Source: Corinectria fuckeliana (taxonomy: Eukaryota > Ascomycota > Sordariomycetes > Hypocreales > Nectriaceae). From it: a DNA stretch of 64,000 nt. This document shows, piece by piece, positions 14,901-26,889 of the stretch (position 1 is its first letter; each line of letters opens with the position of its first letter). The notes under the pieces are model-generated. The model did not search any database, was not told the DNA's origin, and saw only the letters and a list, made by a program, of their open reading frames with translations. Made by a program: the position numbers and the translations under genes. The stretch spans positions 124,001 to 188,000 of the forward strand of contig WPDH01000169.1 in NCBI GenBank assembly GCA_019137255.1, in the 5' to 3' direction.

Positions 14901-16130
14901 GGCATAATCGCTAGTGATAAAACATCTAACCATATAATAATAGATTATAAGAGTGGTATACAAACTGTTAAATCTCTTTTAAGAGAGTTCCCTCTTAATA
15001 AGCATAATATTATTATAATATGTGTTAATATCTACTCTATAGATAGCACTAAGATAACTATAAATATAATTCTTAAACTTATTAATATTATTAATAATTA
15101 TATTAGAAATAATAATATAAGCAGGGTTGTTATTTCGCAAAAAACTAATATAATAAAGAAGATAGTTACTGCCTTATAATATACAGTAAAAAATAATAAA
15201 CCTATTATCACAGTTAGGGTAATAATACTAGTATTAGTAATTAGCATAGATAGCTATAAGAACCTCTTTAATACTATAATTATAGCTATAGCTCTAAGTG
15301 CTTATAATTATAAAGTTATAATAATACTTAATAGTGATATTTAGCCCTGCCTTTCTATATTTAAGTGGGATATTAACTCAACTAGTGCTTTTAGTTCTTA
15401 AGACTAAGAAGCTCTTAGCAGGATTATAAATAATATCCTAATATTCTTCTCTAACTTAAGTCAGCTATTTCACCCTAAATTAGATACTAGAAGCTTCTTA
15501 GTAAGGGTAGAGATTCTAAAGGTGTTATTATTTTATGCCCACCTAAACTTTAATCTCAGTCTTATCAAATCAGTTATTAATTATAATACAAAAGCTATTA
15601 TCTTCACTAAATATAAATTAGGTTATTAGAGAAAGAAGAAGGGGGAGATTAAGAAGATCTTAAGCTAGAGTAATACGCTTACTATAATAAGCCACTAAGG
15701 TGCTAAAAGGGTTATACTTAAGTCTTATACTAGCTTTAGCATCCTAAGCGGAATGCTTCTTTCTTGTGAGCTATTAGTTATTCTAAAACTATATTTTATT
15801 ATTAATCTAGATCTTACTTAAATCTAAGATATTATCTTCCGCCTTAGAGGACTATTACTAGAAGGGGACTTTTTCTTAACATAAAGAGGTATATACTATT
15901 CTAATTGTATATCCTCTTAAGCAAATAGGAACACTCTAAATATATCTCTAGATAATTATACCTTTACTTATATGCTTATAAACTTAGTAGTTAGAGTTAA
16001 GCTGCTTCTTTCCAGCTTAGTAGTATAAAGCTAGTTGCTAAGTTATAAGTTAAATTTCAATTTATAACTAAGCAGTCTTATAGCACCTATTTTAGATACT
16101 ATAAGAGAGAAGGTGTCTAAGCCTAGTAGG
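14901..16130 (+). pseudogene. well-preserved relic gene, unrecognised
   Basis: Product not recognised. A single plus frame holds from 14901 to at least 15881 with about nine TAA/TAG in 327 codons and no TGA, far fewer stops than random frames here. All its stops can be explained as mutated CAG, CAA or TGG. The frame continues past TAA 15882-15884 with more stops to about 16130, so the original end is uncertain. The product is rich in Ile, Asn, Lys and Leu, with hydrophobic beta-like segments and a basic Arg-Lys-Lys-Lys-Gly-Glu run near 15631. Upstream (14540-14890) another frame is partly open and may be the N-terminal part after a frameshift or intron. Ile is inflated by RIP (ACA and ATG become ATA). 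Confidence 0.6.
16035..16075. repeat. dispersed palindromic repeat, copy 1
   Basis: About 40 bases that can fold on themselves (TTGCTAAGTTATAAGT pairing with the far arm ending ATAACTAAGCA). The same arrangement occurs at 30946-30987, where the arms are TTGCTTAGTCACAAGT and ACTTATAACTAAGCA. Such short palindromes may be miniature inverted-repeat elements or ends of larger elements. Confidence 0.5.
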
Positions 16131-16444
16131 CTTATAGCCTTCCCTTTATCACCACTTCTATAGTAATAGTAATTACTACTATAACTATTATTATCACCTA
16201 TACTATTTTCACTAACCTTAGTCTAATTATTATTAATCTCCCTAGATTAGTGCTAGCTAACCCTATATATTCCTATCTATATATATAACTTAGTATATCT
16301 CTAAGAGAGAATTTAAACCAGGATAGGTTTCTTAGACGTAAGAGCCAGGCTATTATTATAGAGAGCTATAGTAAGATAATAATATCATATTAGACTTATA
16401 GCATCACAGTAAGTACCCACCCACACCTACACTATAGCTAGCTC

Positions 16445-16522
16445 TTATAAGAGGCTTTAAACTAATTATAATATTCTTAAACATATACACTCTTATATAC
16501 ACCCACCCCTTAGAGATAACAG
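16445..16522 (+). repeat. dispersed direct repeat, copy 2
   Basis: Second copy of the repeat at 4265-4405 (blocks 16445-16480 and 16504-16522). Differences between copies are mostly C/T transitions. The preceding stretch keeps a cytosine-rich run (around 16415-16430) that is thymine-rich in copy 1, consistent with copy 1 being more heavily mutated. Confidence 0.6.
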
Positions 16523-18779
16523 ATAGTCTATTATCTCCTTTATTATCTCTATTCTTAACTTAGTTATGCTTAAAACTTAACAAAAGAGGGGACTATTAAG
16601 AGAGGGAGATAAGTAGGAGAGAGAAGAGATAGGGGAAGAAGGGTATAAAAATAATCTATATATAGGCTAGGCTTACATAAGGTGTTCAGCTGCTTATATC
16701 TTAGGTTTATTTAGCTAACTACCTACTCACTCTAATAATAGGGAAATTCTTACTTCTTTCCACCTTATATATATATAGGTCAGATAAGATAAGGACTAGG
16801 TTATATATTAAATAATTATCTCGGCTAAGCAGGCTTAGATAGGAACATAAGCGCTTACCCTAAGATAGGAGCGTCTCTCTGTTATAAGTACCTGCTATTC
16901 TCTGTAATCCACTCTCTTCTCTTTACTCTTTAATCTTCTTAGACCTTTTAATAAGTCTGCTAGTAATAGATTACTCTTATCTTATTTAGTGTAAATACTT
17001 AAGACTCTATTATAATATATATATATCTGTAAATCTTAGGCTTCCCCTAAAAAAGAGATATATTATCTTAGCTATCTATATTTATATCTCTAGGTATATA
17101 TACAGTCTATAATCCATCCTGTCTACTAATATCTCTACTATATAAACTAACAAAAATAGTATAGCAAATCTTAAATATAGTTATTATTTACTTTTCCTGC
17201 TTTCCCAAATTTGCGCCTATAGCTTATTTATTTAAGAAACTTATCTAGCAAACCCTCTTCTATATAGTTATCTAGATTATAATTTTTCTATAACTCTTAG
17301 TTCTACTTAACTATAGCCTTTAATATTATAAAGGCTATTAGTTTTATTTTAATATTCTTACTTACACTCTTAAGCATAATATAACTGTTAATATCACACT
17401 TCTTAACCTCTATATTATTAAAGTGGACTATAAACTAATATTAACAGCAAGTGGCCTTACTTCTTAACCACTTTTAAACACTAGCTTTAAGTCTAACAAC
17501 TCTAATATTATAGGGCTTTTCAGGTGCTACTTTATCTGTTAAGGGTACAAGATTAGAGCCCTTTAGCATAGGTAACACTTATAAATAAGGCATTATAGGC
17601 TTATTAATAAGACTATCTAAGCTTATAGTTCCTATTATGCTTAGCTTTTATTTATTATAAATATATACTTATATCCTAAAGAATTATACTTTGTTTTTTA
17701 TCTGTGTAATACTGTCTTATTAGGGATAGGCATAGCCGCTAGATAAGACAGGCGACTATAAGTATAATTGCGAGAGCATATAACACTATAATTATAGCTA
17801 CTTATACTATTCTTAGGTTTTAGTAGTGGCTTTAGAACGCTAGTTATATTATAGGCTTTATAATCTTATCAGGGGGAAGTATATATAGTTAAAAAGGCAA
17901 CTATTTAGGCAAACTAATAAGATATACTATAAGATATAACTAATATAAGTAACAAGTATTAAGTATAGGTTGATTTTTATTAAGTAGGTTATAAACTAAA
18001 CCTCTATAAGAAAGACAGAAAGAGTAACACTAGGCATAGTAAAAACATCCTAATTATATATATAGTTATTAGCTATAAATACCTAGCTAAGAGGGCTAAA
18101 TACTTAGTCCCTGCAAATTAGGAGTGGTATAGTCTCTAATAACAGGTTCTAGACTACACTCACTTATATATCTTAGATTATATATAGTATAATTTAGTTG
18201 AGATTACTAAGAAATTAATACTACTTAATTAAGTTAGGCTAGAGCTACACATCCTAGTATATTACACCTATTACTACACCTACTAAGTACTTACTTAGGT
18301 AAGTAAGAAGTACTTTATATCTACCTTATATCTAGGTACCTACTAGTACCTTTAGGTGAGAGGGCAGGCTTTAATATATACTATTTATATGTATCTTATA
18401 CTAGTCTATTTTTAAACTACTATATATATATAATAAACTATAATTCCACAAGATCTATATAAATTCTTAACTCCGCCCTGTATAAGACTATACTAAGACA
18501 TATTAACTATGTCTAAGGTTTAACACTCTTAAATACACTAAGAGTTAGGTATTAACTATTATATAACTTCTAGTATTATAGCTTTTTGTTTTATTTTTAT
18601 AGTTAGGTTACTAATAGTTAGTAATCCTAAGAAGCTCTTAATAAGCTAGCATATATACTAAGAAGACTTAGCGAGTATTAATAGCTAGAAATAAGCTAGC
18701 CCTCTAGTCCTTCACATAACAGTAAGACTATGCCTCAAATTAATAACACTATCTAGCAATTTAATTAGAAAGAAGCTAG
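16523..18779. other. degenerate DNA, no gene resolved
   Basis: A purine-rich stretch at 16595-16645 ends in GGGTATAAAAA, a TATA-like sequence without other promoter evidence. 17732-17747 repeats 7354-7369. Several frames between 17400 and 18700 look equally open once TAA/TAG are allowed, so no reading frame is called. Confidence 0.4.
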
Positions 18780-21700
18780 TCTTTAAGCCTAACTCACTAT
18801 CTTATATAAACTAGTCGTATTAGATAGAGTGTCTAGGAATCTCTAATATAATACTATTATGTTAATCTCTTAGATAATACTAACCTTTATAGCTATAAAG
18901 ACTTAGGACCTTAGCTTACTAGATATATACTAATTACTATATAATAATATTAAGAAGGTTTATACACTAGCAACAGAAGTAAAGGCATCCACTAATTAAT
19001 CTCCTTTTTAGGATAGCCTTATTAAACAGCTTAAAAAGCCTAAGTACCTATAAGTCTTTTAGGTTAAACTAGGCGGTATTATTTAGGTGCTACCTAGCTA
19101 TCTAGGGCTAGGTATGCTTCTATAAGACAGGAACACTAATATTAAACTTATATCCTATTATAAACAGTTTTTATATAAAGAGAAATAGCCTATTAACTAT
19201 AAATTACACTTAACAGGAACAGAGTTTAAGACTAGAGAGTAGATAAAATTTATATTTATACTGTTTATAGTAGAGGCAGACTAGTTATTAATCACACATT
19301 ATATCTATAATATTTAAGACTATATTAGTATCCTAGTTAGAGAGGGATTTTTCCATACTAGCATCTAAGTGGCATATAAACAGATTATCTAAGAATGTTA
19401 GAACGCTAAAGATAGTTATAATATTATCAGGCTATAAAGGCTGCAACTCCTAGTTAGTATACTACTTAACAGATAGGTTATTTATAAGCTAGTCTTCTCC
19501 ACCTAATAGTTTATATAAAATATTAGGGATATAAAGCTGTGCAGAGGGCAACTAGTTATTAGGTAAATAAAGTGTTCTTAGATTAGATAATAGCTAGTTA
19601 ATAACCTTAAAATATAAACTAGTTAAGCGACTAGTATTATTTAGTATTACCTTTCCTGATATAGTTAGTGTCTAAGACGTAAGAAGGTTATAACAGACTT
19701 ATAATAAAGTAATATCTTATAGGCTTACTCACTATATATTATTACTATTATATCTAAAAGCCTAATAAGTTTTAGAACTGCTACCCTATTTATCTAGAGT
19801 GCAGACTAGGTTAGGCTTAAGAATTCCATCTTTTTATATATAAGCCTTTTAGTATAGCCACCTAGTCTTATTACTACTATACTTACTATAGTGTATATAG
19901 TAATATATATCTGCCTCTTATTCTTATCAGCTTTAGAGATAGCCTTTTTGTAATCTATAAGCAACTATTTTTATCCTAGTATAGTATGCTTAATATAAGT
20001 TATTTCTATAGTGAGTGTTAATTTACTAAATAATCTTTTAATATTCTTTTTAGATTACAGATTACAGTTCTAATCTCCTCTTACTATAGGTATACCCCTA
20101 AATATTATGTTAATATCTTTCCATACTTTCTTAAGAGGCTTTTATAGCTTTAAATATATAACACCTAATATGTTAATAAAGCTTAGTATATAGTATAAGA
20201 GGGAAAAAGTGATTTCCTTCTATACTGTCCTTTAAGTGAGGGATTAGATAGGTGTAGCATACTAAGCCTAGTAGTCTTATAATACCTAGCCTTAGGTAGC
20301 TAAGCTAAAAAAGGTAGTATTAATTTCTTAGCATAGTACCCCTAGTTAGCTTAACATCTGTTACCTTAAATAGTCTATAACCTTAGTGTATTACTAGCTC
20401 TCTATCTTCTCTTATATTTGTTATTTAACCCCTAGTAATATAATATTACTAACACTTAGCACTCTTCCCTTTTTGTTAGAAATAATATTTATTAGTAATA
20501 ATTATAGTTATAAGTCTAACAAGAATTAGTTAACAGATACTATCCTGTCTTATCTAGACAACCTTATAACTAAGGTTAACAGAAAGACTATATAAAATAT
20601 TACTAAAACAAACAAGAGTTTCTAAGAGTATATAAACTTATAGTATACCTATCTTAAATGCTAGACTATAAAGCTAATAGTTTAGGGAACTATTAGATAA
20701 AGAATACCTTATCTTAGCAGACCTTTAGTAAGTGCTTATTACTAGGCTATAACTTATAGCTAACTATATAGGTATAAGATTTAGACGTATTTTAATAATA
20801 ATTAGTTATTTATTATGCCTATCTCTAATCCTTAAAGTATCTTAGATGTGAGCGCTAGCTCTAAGTTCTAAGTAATATATATTATTTATATAGTTATATA
20901 GTATTTACTAATAATTAGCAGGAAAGTCACAGATAATTTCCCTAGGGCAGCTATTATAGCTGTAGACTAAGCTATAGTCCTTCTAATAATAGTACTAGTA
21001 AACCTTAAGACTAAACTAGATAATATTAATAGCTGCTAAATGTTTACTTTAAATTGTTTTAACCTTATATATTTTAGGCACCTATTATAGATAAAAAACT
21101 AGGATATTATATTAACTAAAGCTTATAAATATCTTAAGCTAAAGAGCTATATAGAACTTTTATAGTTTATACCTAAGCTAGACTCTAAATATTATCCTTA
21201 GAAATAGTAGTAACTCTTATATTAAGAGATATTTTAATAAACAGGCTGTATCTTAGAGGTAGTTAAAACTATTTATAGCTTGCTTTAGAAGGCAGGGTTT
21301 AATATTATTAGTACTAGATAGGGCTATATTATATCTAAAAAAGCACTATATAACAGGTTTAATATTAAGAGGTATATCTTATTTCCTCTCTCTTAAGAAT
21401 TAGAGTGGGAATTCTCTTTTATTAATCAGATAGTAAAGTCTATAAAGAAGAAGTTACTATATATACAATTTAAAAGGTATATTTTATTACCCTTCTATAA
21501 AGTTCTATCTAATATAGGGAGTATAGTTATCTATATATAAAAGTCTTAGGTGTTAAGAGACTAGGTCTTAGATTGTTAGAGCTTTCTATATATAACACTC
21601 TATATAGTAAGGATAATTACTATTAGTAAGAGTTAGTAATATATAATTTAGTTTCTATATTTTTGTTCTTTCTCTAAGTGTAAATTAGTAGAAGCTTAGA

Positions 21701-21810
21701 AGGTTTAAGCTTAAACTTACAGTATAGTCATAATATATTAATAAGAGCAGAATAGCAGATAGTACTAGTTTCCTTTAAATATTATATAATAAGTGGTTAT
21801 ATAAAAATAG
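18780..21810 (+). pseudogene. long relic coding tract (~1,000 codons), unrecognised
   Basis: Product not recognised. One plus frame can be followed from about 18780 to 21810 without an indel, with a single TGA near 19664. Stops are about 9% of codons in a sample (20053-20530) against about 12-15% in the other two plus frames, and most are TAG, as expected from CAG/TGG. Better-preserved stretches are 19190-19290 and 21360-21540 (about one stop in 60 codons), the latter containing a Glu-Leu-Glu-Trp-Glu-Phe-Ser-Phe run. The whole may be one gene of roughly 1,000 residues or two fused frames. The frame advantage is moderate. Confidence 0.4.
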
Positions 21811-22284
21811 CTCTGTCTAATATTATTATATAAGGTGATAAATATACTATTAGCTCTAAGACCACTTAGTTAAGAAAGCAGCTATATAAGATTAACCTAT
21901 TAAGATAACTATAAATACCCCTAATTAAGATAACAACTTAAAATAAGTAGCTACTCTCTCGTATAAGCGCTACAGGCTTATTAGCTAGCTGTTATAAATT
22001 ACATATAGGCTAAATCACAAATAGGCTAAGTACTAAGTTAGCTATACAGCTAACAGCCTTATTAGTATAAAGTTATAGTATAATTATACTACCTTTTAGA
22101 GGATTAATATTACTATGAAAGTTAACTAGGCTAGCTTATATATAAGAGGGCTAGCTCTTAATTTTTAGGGAGATATTTATCTTTATCTACCTGATTAATA
22201 ATATACAATTTAAACATAAAGATAAGAATAGTATAAGAGTGTATATCCTATCCTGATTTAGAAGCTAACCTCTAAGTCTAAGTA

Positions 22285-22530
22285 TACCTTCTAAATCTAA
22301 GAACTCTAATATTAATAATACCACAAATAGGTAATTATCACCTAATAGTACTTCTAGGCAAGAATAAAAGCTATTTAACCCTACTATTTATATAGAAGAT
22401 AAGAAGGAAGAGGATAAGAAGAAAGAGGATAAGAAGAAAGAGGATAAGAAGAAAGAGGATAAGAAGAAAGAGAATAAGAAGAAAAATAACTTAGGAAATA
22501 AAGTGAAAGGTTATAATAAAATAAAGAAAG
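22285..22530 (+). pseudogene. relic fragment with Glu-Asp-Lys-Lys-Lys repeats
   Basis: Product not recognised. A plus frame with few stops reads an Asn/Thr/Ser-rich stretch (22300-22390), then six copies of a five-residue Glu-Asp-Lys-Lys-Lys unit (22395-22484), then a Lys/Asn-rich tail. Highly charged repeats of this type are usual in disordered, often nuclear, fungal proteins. No folded domain is visible. The 5' end is unclear (a TGA lies in frame near 22256). Confidence 0.45.
22395..22484 (+). repeat. 15-bp coding minisatellite, 6 copies
   Basis: Six contiguous 15-base units, consensus GAGGATAAGAAGAAA, read in frame as Glu-Asp-Lys-Lys-Lys. First and last units have single changes. The unit contains no CpA or TpG and so could not be altered by RIP, which explains its conservation. 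Confidence 0.95.
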
Positions 22531-22940
22531 GTTAATAGTAAGAGAGTGTCCTATTTATCTATAATAACAATAGTGGCTCCCTTTATTCTCACAGCCCTAA
22601 AAACCTTAGTAAGAGTCTTAACTACTAATAATAAACAAATACGCATTTAGATAATTACCACACTATATATAGCTACTAGCATCTTATTTATTCTAAAAGA
22701 TCCTATACTAAGCTAACTATTCTAATAAACAGTATAGTTAAACTTTATTAGTTAATACTATTACTGTTAGACTTATTAAACTAATCGCTAAATATAACTG
22801 TCCTTCTTATCTTACATCTAGTCCCTATTACTCACCTCGTTCTAGTAATAATAGATAATTATATAGATTAGTTTTATATTATACTTAAAAGATTAAGCAG
22901 ATATTACTAAGTTTTTTTTAGAGGTATATAAGTCTAGAAC
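22531..22940. other. spacer, nothing recognised
   Basis: TpA-rich sequence between the charged-repeat relic and the 81-bp minisatellite. No gene, repeat or site recognised. Confidence 0.4.
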
Positions 22941-23253
22941 TAATATAACAGTAGAGGGGTTACTCTATAAATAAAACTATTAATACAAGACTAAGTTCTT
23001 ATTTCAGAACTGATATAACAGTAGGAGGGGGGTAAGGTTACTCTATAAGTAAAATAGTTCTTAATCTAGGACTAAGTTCTTAATCCGGGGCTGATATAAC
23101 AGTAGAAGGGGGGTAAGGTTACTCTATAAGTAAAATAGTTCTTAATCTAAGACTGAGTTCTTAATCTGGGGCTAATATAATAGTAGAAGGGGGGTAGGGT
23201 TACTCTATAAGTAAAATAGTTCTTAATCTAGGACTAAGTCCTTAAGACTTAAC
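22941..23253. repeat. 81-bp minisatellite, 4 copies
   Basis: Units begin at 22941 (70 bases, shortened), 23011, 23092 and 23173 (81 bases each). Each contains (C/T)TRATATAACAGTAG, a G-run of 4 to 7 bases and GGTTACTCTATAAGTAAAA. The last three units are very similar, pointing to recent expansion or homogenisation. The array keeps CpA, CpG and G-runs, so it is less mutated than its flanks. 81 is a multiple of three, but no convincing frame was seen. Confidence 0.9.
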
Positions 23254-23570
23254 CCTCAAACTAGGATATTAATAGCAGGGGTATATAATACAGCCCTTAC
23301 AGATTAAAAAGGTGTATTTAGTTTAGTAATATATTTAGCTACTTACTCTCTTTTTATTAAAATCTTATAGAATATAAATTATATAACATATTAGGCTATA
23401 GTAGTAATAAATATTACTATACTATATAGAGGTAAAGTATATATATCTATAAGCCTACTATATAAGACCTAGGTGGCTGTTTACTAAAAAAGCACTAAAG
23501 CTCCTACTATTAGCCTATATTAAGAGCGGGGAAAATATATGTATTATATTATATAATTAATCACCTTTCT
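23254..23570. other. spacer, nothing recognised
   Basis: TpA-rich spacer between the 81-bp array and the next relic frame. No gene or repeat recognised. Confidence 0.4.
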
Positions 23571-23858
23571 CACCCGCTTATAACAGCTGTGATAATATAT
23601 AAAGTATACTATTCTTATCTTTATTATAAACAGCTTATAATAATATTTATATTTTCTGTTAATAAAGCAAAGAAGCAAATCTATAAAGATAAGCTTTATA
23701 TTCTTAAAGACCTAAGAATCAGAAAAAAATTTAAAGAGATAAATAAGCCAGTCTTATTATTTAATCTCTTAGAAGATATAAAATTTAACTTCTACTATAA
23801 GCTTATCCTGTTAAATTTAGTTAGTCTCTTTACACACTTAAAGAAGTATACTAACTAA
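23571..23858 (+). pseudogene. stop-free relic frame, unrecognised
   Basis: Product not recognised. About 95 codons run without a stop (possible GTG at 23589; no ATG, perhaps because ATG became ATA). With roughly one codon in ten being TAA/TAG in random frames here, this is unlikely by chance. The product is Lys-, Ile-, Leu- and Tyr-rich, with a hydrophobic segment near the start and a basic segment of Lys-Ala-Lys-Lys and Arg-Ile-Arg-Lys-Lys type. It ends at TAA, after which stops become dense. It looks like a fragment of a larger gene. Confidence 0.35.
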
Positions 23859-24422
23859 AGCAGTATATTTAAGACCTTATTAGCGCTTTAGGTTCTGATT
23901 TGAATTTGTGGTATCTCCTAGCATACTCTGTTTTAATCCTACTAAACCTATCTCTTATTTTTTCTCTTAGGGATAGAGGGGTTAGTCCTAACATCTTAAT
24001 TATCTAGCTATAGCCTAAGGGTTTATAAGAGACTTACTACTATAGATTATATAAAGCTCTAATTATACAAATTTAAAGAGTAAACAAATTATTACAGGTC
24101 TTATTATTATGTTTATAAGACTTAGGATATAATAGTAAAGACTTAGAATTTAAGAAGATAAAGCTATCTTTAATAGATAGGGCATTATATATATATATAT
24201 TACCTACTTATAGGCTATCTCTAATAAGTTCTAAGGTAATATTTAATATAAGAATAGTAATCTAGTCTAAGCGAAATAAGTTTTACTACTATCTTTTTAT
24301 GCTTAATATATTACTAGAAAGCTAGCAAAACTAAGCCTTCTAAAAAGAGATCTATCTACTAGTGTTATAAGACTCTAACAAGATAGCTATATTAAGTATA
24401 TATATCTAGAGGGAATAAAGGA
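23859..24422. other. degenerate spacer
   Basis: Stops in the frame of the two neighbouring relics reach about one in six codons here, so it is probably not coding in that frame. A short TA-rich run occurs near 24188-24200. Confidence 0.4.
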
Positions 24423-25313
24423 AATGCCTATATAAGAAACAGTTTTTGTATCTTTTAATTATTACTATCTTATCCTATATGTTCCTGTTTCTATAATTAA
24501 GCCCTAAGACACCTCTTTAATATTATTACTTAAGCTGTAGATTCTAATCTGATTTATAGTGTTATTAGTTATATAGGTTATAATCTAGCTTAAATTTAAG
24601 CTTGGCATCTAGTTAGTATAACTATCCCTTTAGTCTAGGCAGAAATCCCTAGTGTTATAGTTACTATAATAGCTATTCTTATAGTCTAGGCAGAAATTCC
24701 TAGTGTTATAAGTGTTAAGAGAGGGATTAGTAATATTATTAAGGTAGAAATTCCTAGTGTTATAAGTATTAAGAGAGGGATTAGTAATATTATTAAGGTA
24801 GAAATTCCTAGTGTTATAAGCGTTAAGAGAGGGATTAGTAATATTATTAAGGTAGAAATTTCTAGTCTTATATATGCTATCTAGAACTGTTATAAGAGCC
24901 TTAAGGTATGTATTATTTCTATAGGAACTGCTAAGATATCTACTTTCTAAGGAGACACTACTAGTCGCTATAGTAGAGTTCTAGATAAAACTATAGTTAG
25001 TAGTATATCTAATACTTAGTAGAGTGCTATCACTTCTAAAAAGATTTGTAACTCTCTAGTTATTAACATCTAGGCTATTATATACTCTTATAGCTAAGCT
25101 ACTAACTGTCTTAGGTTCTAAAGGCTGCTTAAATCTCGCCTTTTTGTTATAAGTTACAGGTTTATTTATATGCTTTTGTTTTTTTCTACTGTATAGCCTA
25201 ATAGTAAGGTTAAGTTCTTATATTACCTTTCGCCTAAGTATCTATTTTCTTTCTGTAAGCTATATAGCTATAGTTTTAGTGTATTAATAACAAATAAAGG
25301 TGTTATAAAATAG
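24423..25313 (+). pseudogene. relic gene with 18-residue repeats
   Basis: Product not recognised. A plus frame holds from about 24423 to TAG 25311-25313 with roughly 5% TAA/TAG. Its middle carries an 18-residue tandem repeat (24631-24875) containing Ala/Val-Glu-Ile-Pro-Ser-Val-Ile and Val-Lys-Arg-Gly-Ile-Ser-Asn. After the repeat come about 145 codons including Ser/Thr-rich and hydrophobic stretches. The repeat units differ at CpA sites (GGCAGAAAT against GGTAGAAAT), showing RIP directly. It lies just upstream of two further relic frames on the same strand. Confidence 0.5.
24631..24875 (+). repeat. 54-bp coding minisatellite, ~4.5 copies
   Basis: The marker GG(C/T)AGAAAT occurs at 24638, 24689, 24743, 24797 and 24851: spacing 51, then 54, 54, 54. 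The first two units keep CAG and the later three have TAG at the same place, a CpA to TpA change. The unit is 18 codons and stays in frame with the flanking relic. Confidence 0.95.
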
Positions 25314-25500
25314 AAAAAGTGTTAAGCATCTAGGATATGTTTTATAGTATTTAATATCTGTTAGTATTAAGTAATATTTATTATCCTATAAAGCTAGAGA
25401 ACTTATAGAGTTAGAAATATTTACTTAAATTACTTAGATCTTTAAAAGACTTTTAACAGTCTATTAAGAAATATTATCTATTATTTTCACAAGAAAATTT

Positions 25501-26535
25501 ATTTTTACTAGTGACTTTAGGTAAGGTAATATAGGACTAGTATTATATAATTTTTATAAGAAGTAGTAGTTTATATAACTATTAAATTAGCAGGGTAGTA
25601 AGTAATAAGACATAAAATGTACTAACTTAGTACTCTTTAATATATTAAGTAAGAGCAGGCCTAGTCTTAAACTTATAATTACAGTTCTAGTAATATAATA
25701 GTAATAGTGCTTTATAAATATTCTTATAAGGTCTAGGCTTATACCTCTTATATTAAGCATATTCTGTATTAAGTGATTATACTTAAGACTAATTTCTAAG
25801 TTATTAGCTACATATAGAAGCTAATAGGCATTACTATACCTTAAACTTCTTAATATATTCTTATAGACCTTTAGCTATAGTAAATATAAGAGAATAATCC
25901 TAACATTTAGCAGGCTCTATAATAGTAGTAAAAGAAGGAAAAGAGAAAAGGCCTTATACTAGTAAGAGTTAGTAAGAGCGACTATTAGCCTGCGAGATTT
26001 TATTTGTTAGCAGAGTTAGATAATTAAATTAATTACCCTTTTTCTAACAGGCACTATACTACTTTTCCCTTCACACATAATAAAAACCTTAAGCTGTAGT
26101 ATTTACCTTAAAGTACTACTACCTTAATTCTTATTTACTATTATAATATTTGCTAATTTTAATATCTATAAAGGTTTTAGCATAAAGGGTAGAGCAATAT
26201 AGTACAGGTATAATAGAACTAGAAAACTTAACTAACCTCTAATATTAAGTAAGATAAGTTATATTTCCTCCTACTAAAGATAAATATAATCTCTTACATC
26301 TAGCATACCTTATTAGCCTAGTATTACCTAATTAGATATTTCTCCACTTAGTATATCTCTTATAGCTTATTATTAGGAACCTTATATTACTCTTATAAGT
26401 CGTTTTAATCTTAACTAAGAGGCATAAAATAATATAAAGAGTTAATAAGAGATATAAGATATTATTACAGTAAGTTAATAATTATAAAGAGGACAAATCT
26501 CTATTAAATAGGCAAGGCTAGATTATAGTTTTTAA
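25501..26535 (+). pseudogene. relic coding tract, unrecognised
   Basis: Product not recognised. One plus frame runs from about 25501 to TAA 26533-26535 without an indel, with one TGA (25774-25776). TAA/TAG are about 9% of codons, so support is moderate. Visible features are a basic patch (Ser-Lys-Arg-Arg-Lys-Arg-Glu-Lys near 25930), a hydrophobic stretch near 26040-26080, and a Gln-rich C-terminal third. A C-rich run (26694-26702) and a CpA-rich stretch follow downstream, before the next relic. Confidence 0.38.
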
Positions 26536-26539
26536 CTAT

Positions 26540-26889
26540 ATATAAGCTTATTTTCTTAGCTAATATTTTTCTTTACTTATATGCTTAGGTTATTAGTACC
26601 TTAACACTAGATATTAATAATAGAGGTGTGGTTTAAATTACAGGGGTTTAAGGCTTAGCACTTAACATATATAAGTAGTTATAAAATCCCTCTCCCCCCC
26701 CCTCCACCTTTTAATTACTACTAACCTAATATCTGTATACTTATAATTATTAGTCGCAAATAAGCCTTATATCCTTCTATAATATCCAGCACTAACTTCT
26801 AACTATAGCGATTACACTAAGATATTCACTAAATCTAAGAGGATTTATAATAAGAGATTAAGAAAGTAATATAAGTAGTAGTAGTCACT
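26540..26889. other. spacer with C-run, less mutated
   Basis: Contains nine C in a row (26694-26702) and several retained CpA sites around 26630-26820. It lies directly upstream of the 52-residue-repeat relic and might include its former promoter, but no motif supports this. Confidence 0.4.

Noticed and set aside
16595..16650. Promoter with TATA box
   Set aside because: GGGTATAAAAA occurs, but TATA-like strings are expected by chance in this composition and no gene start follows.
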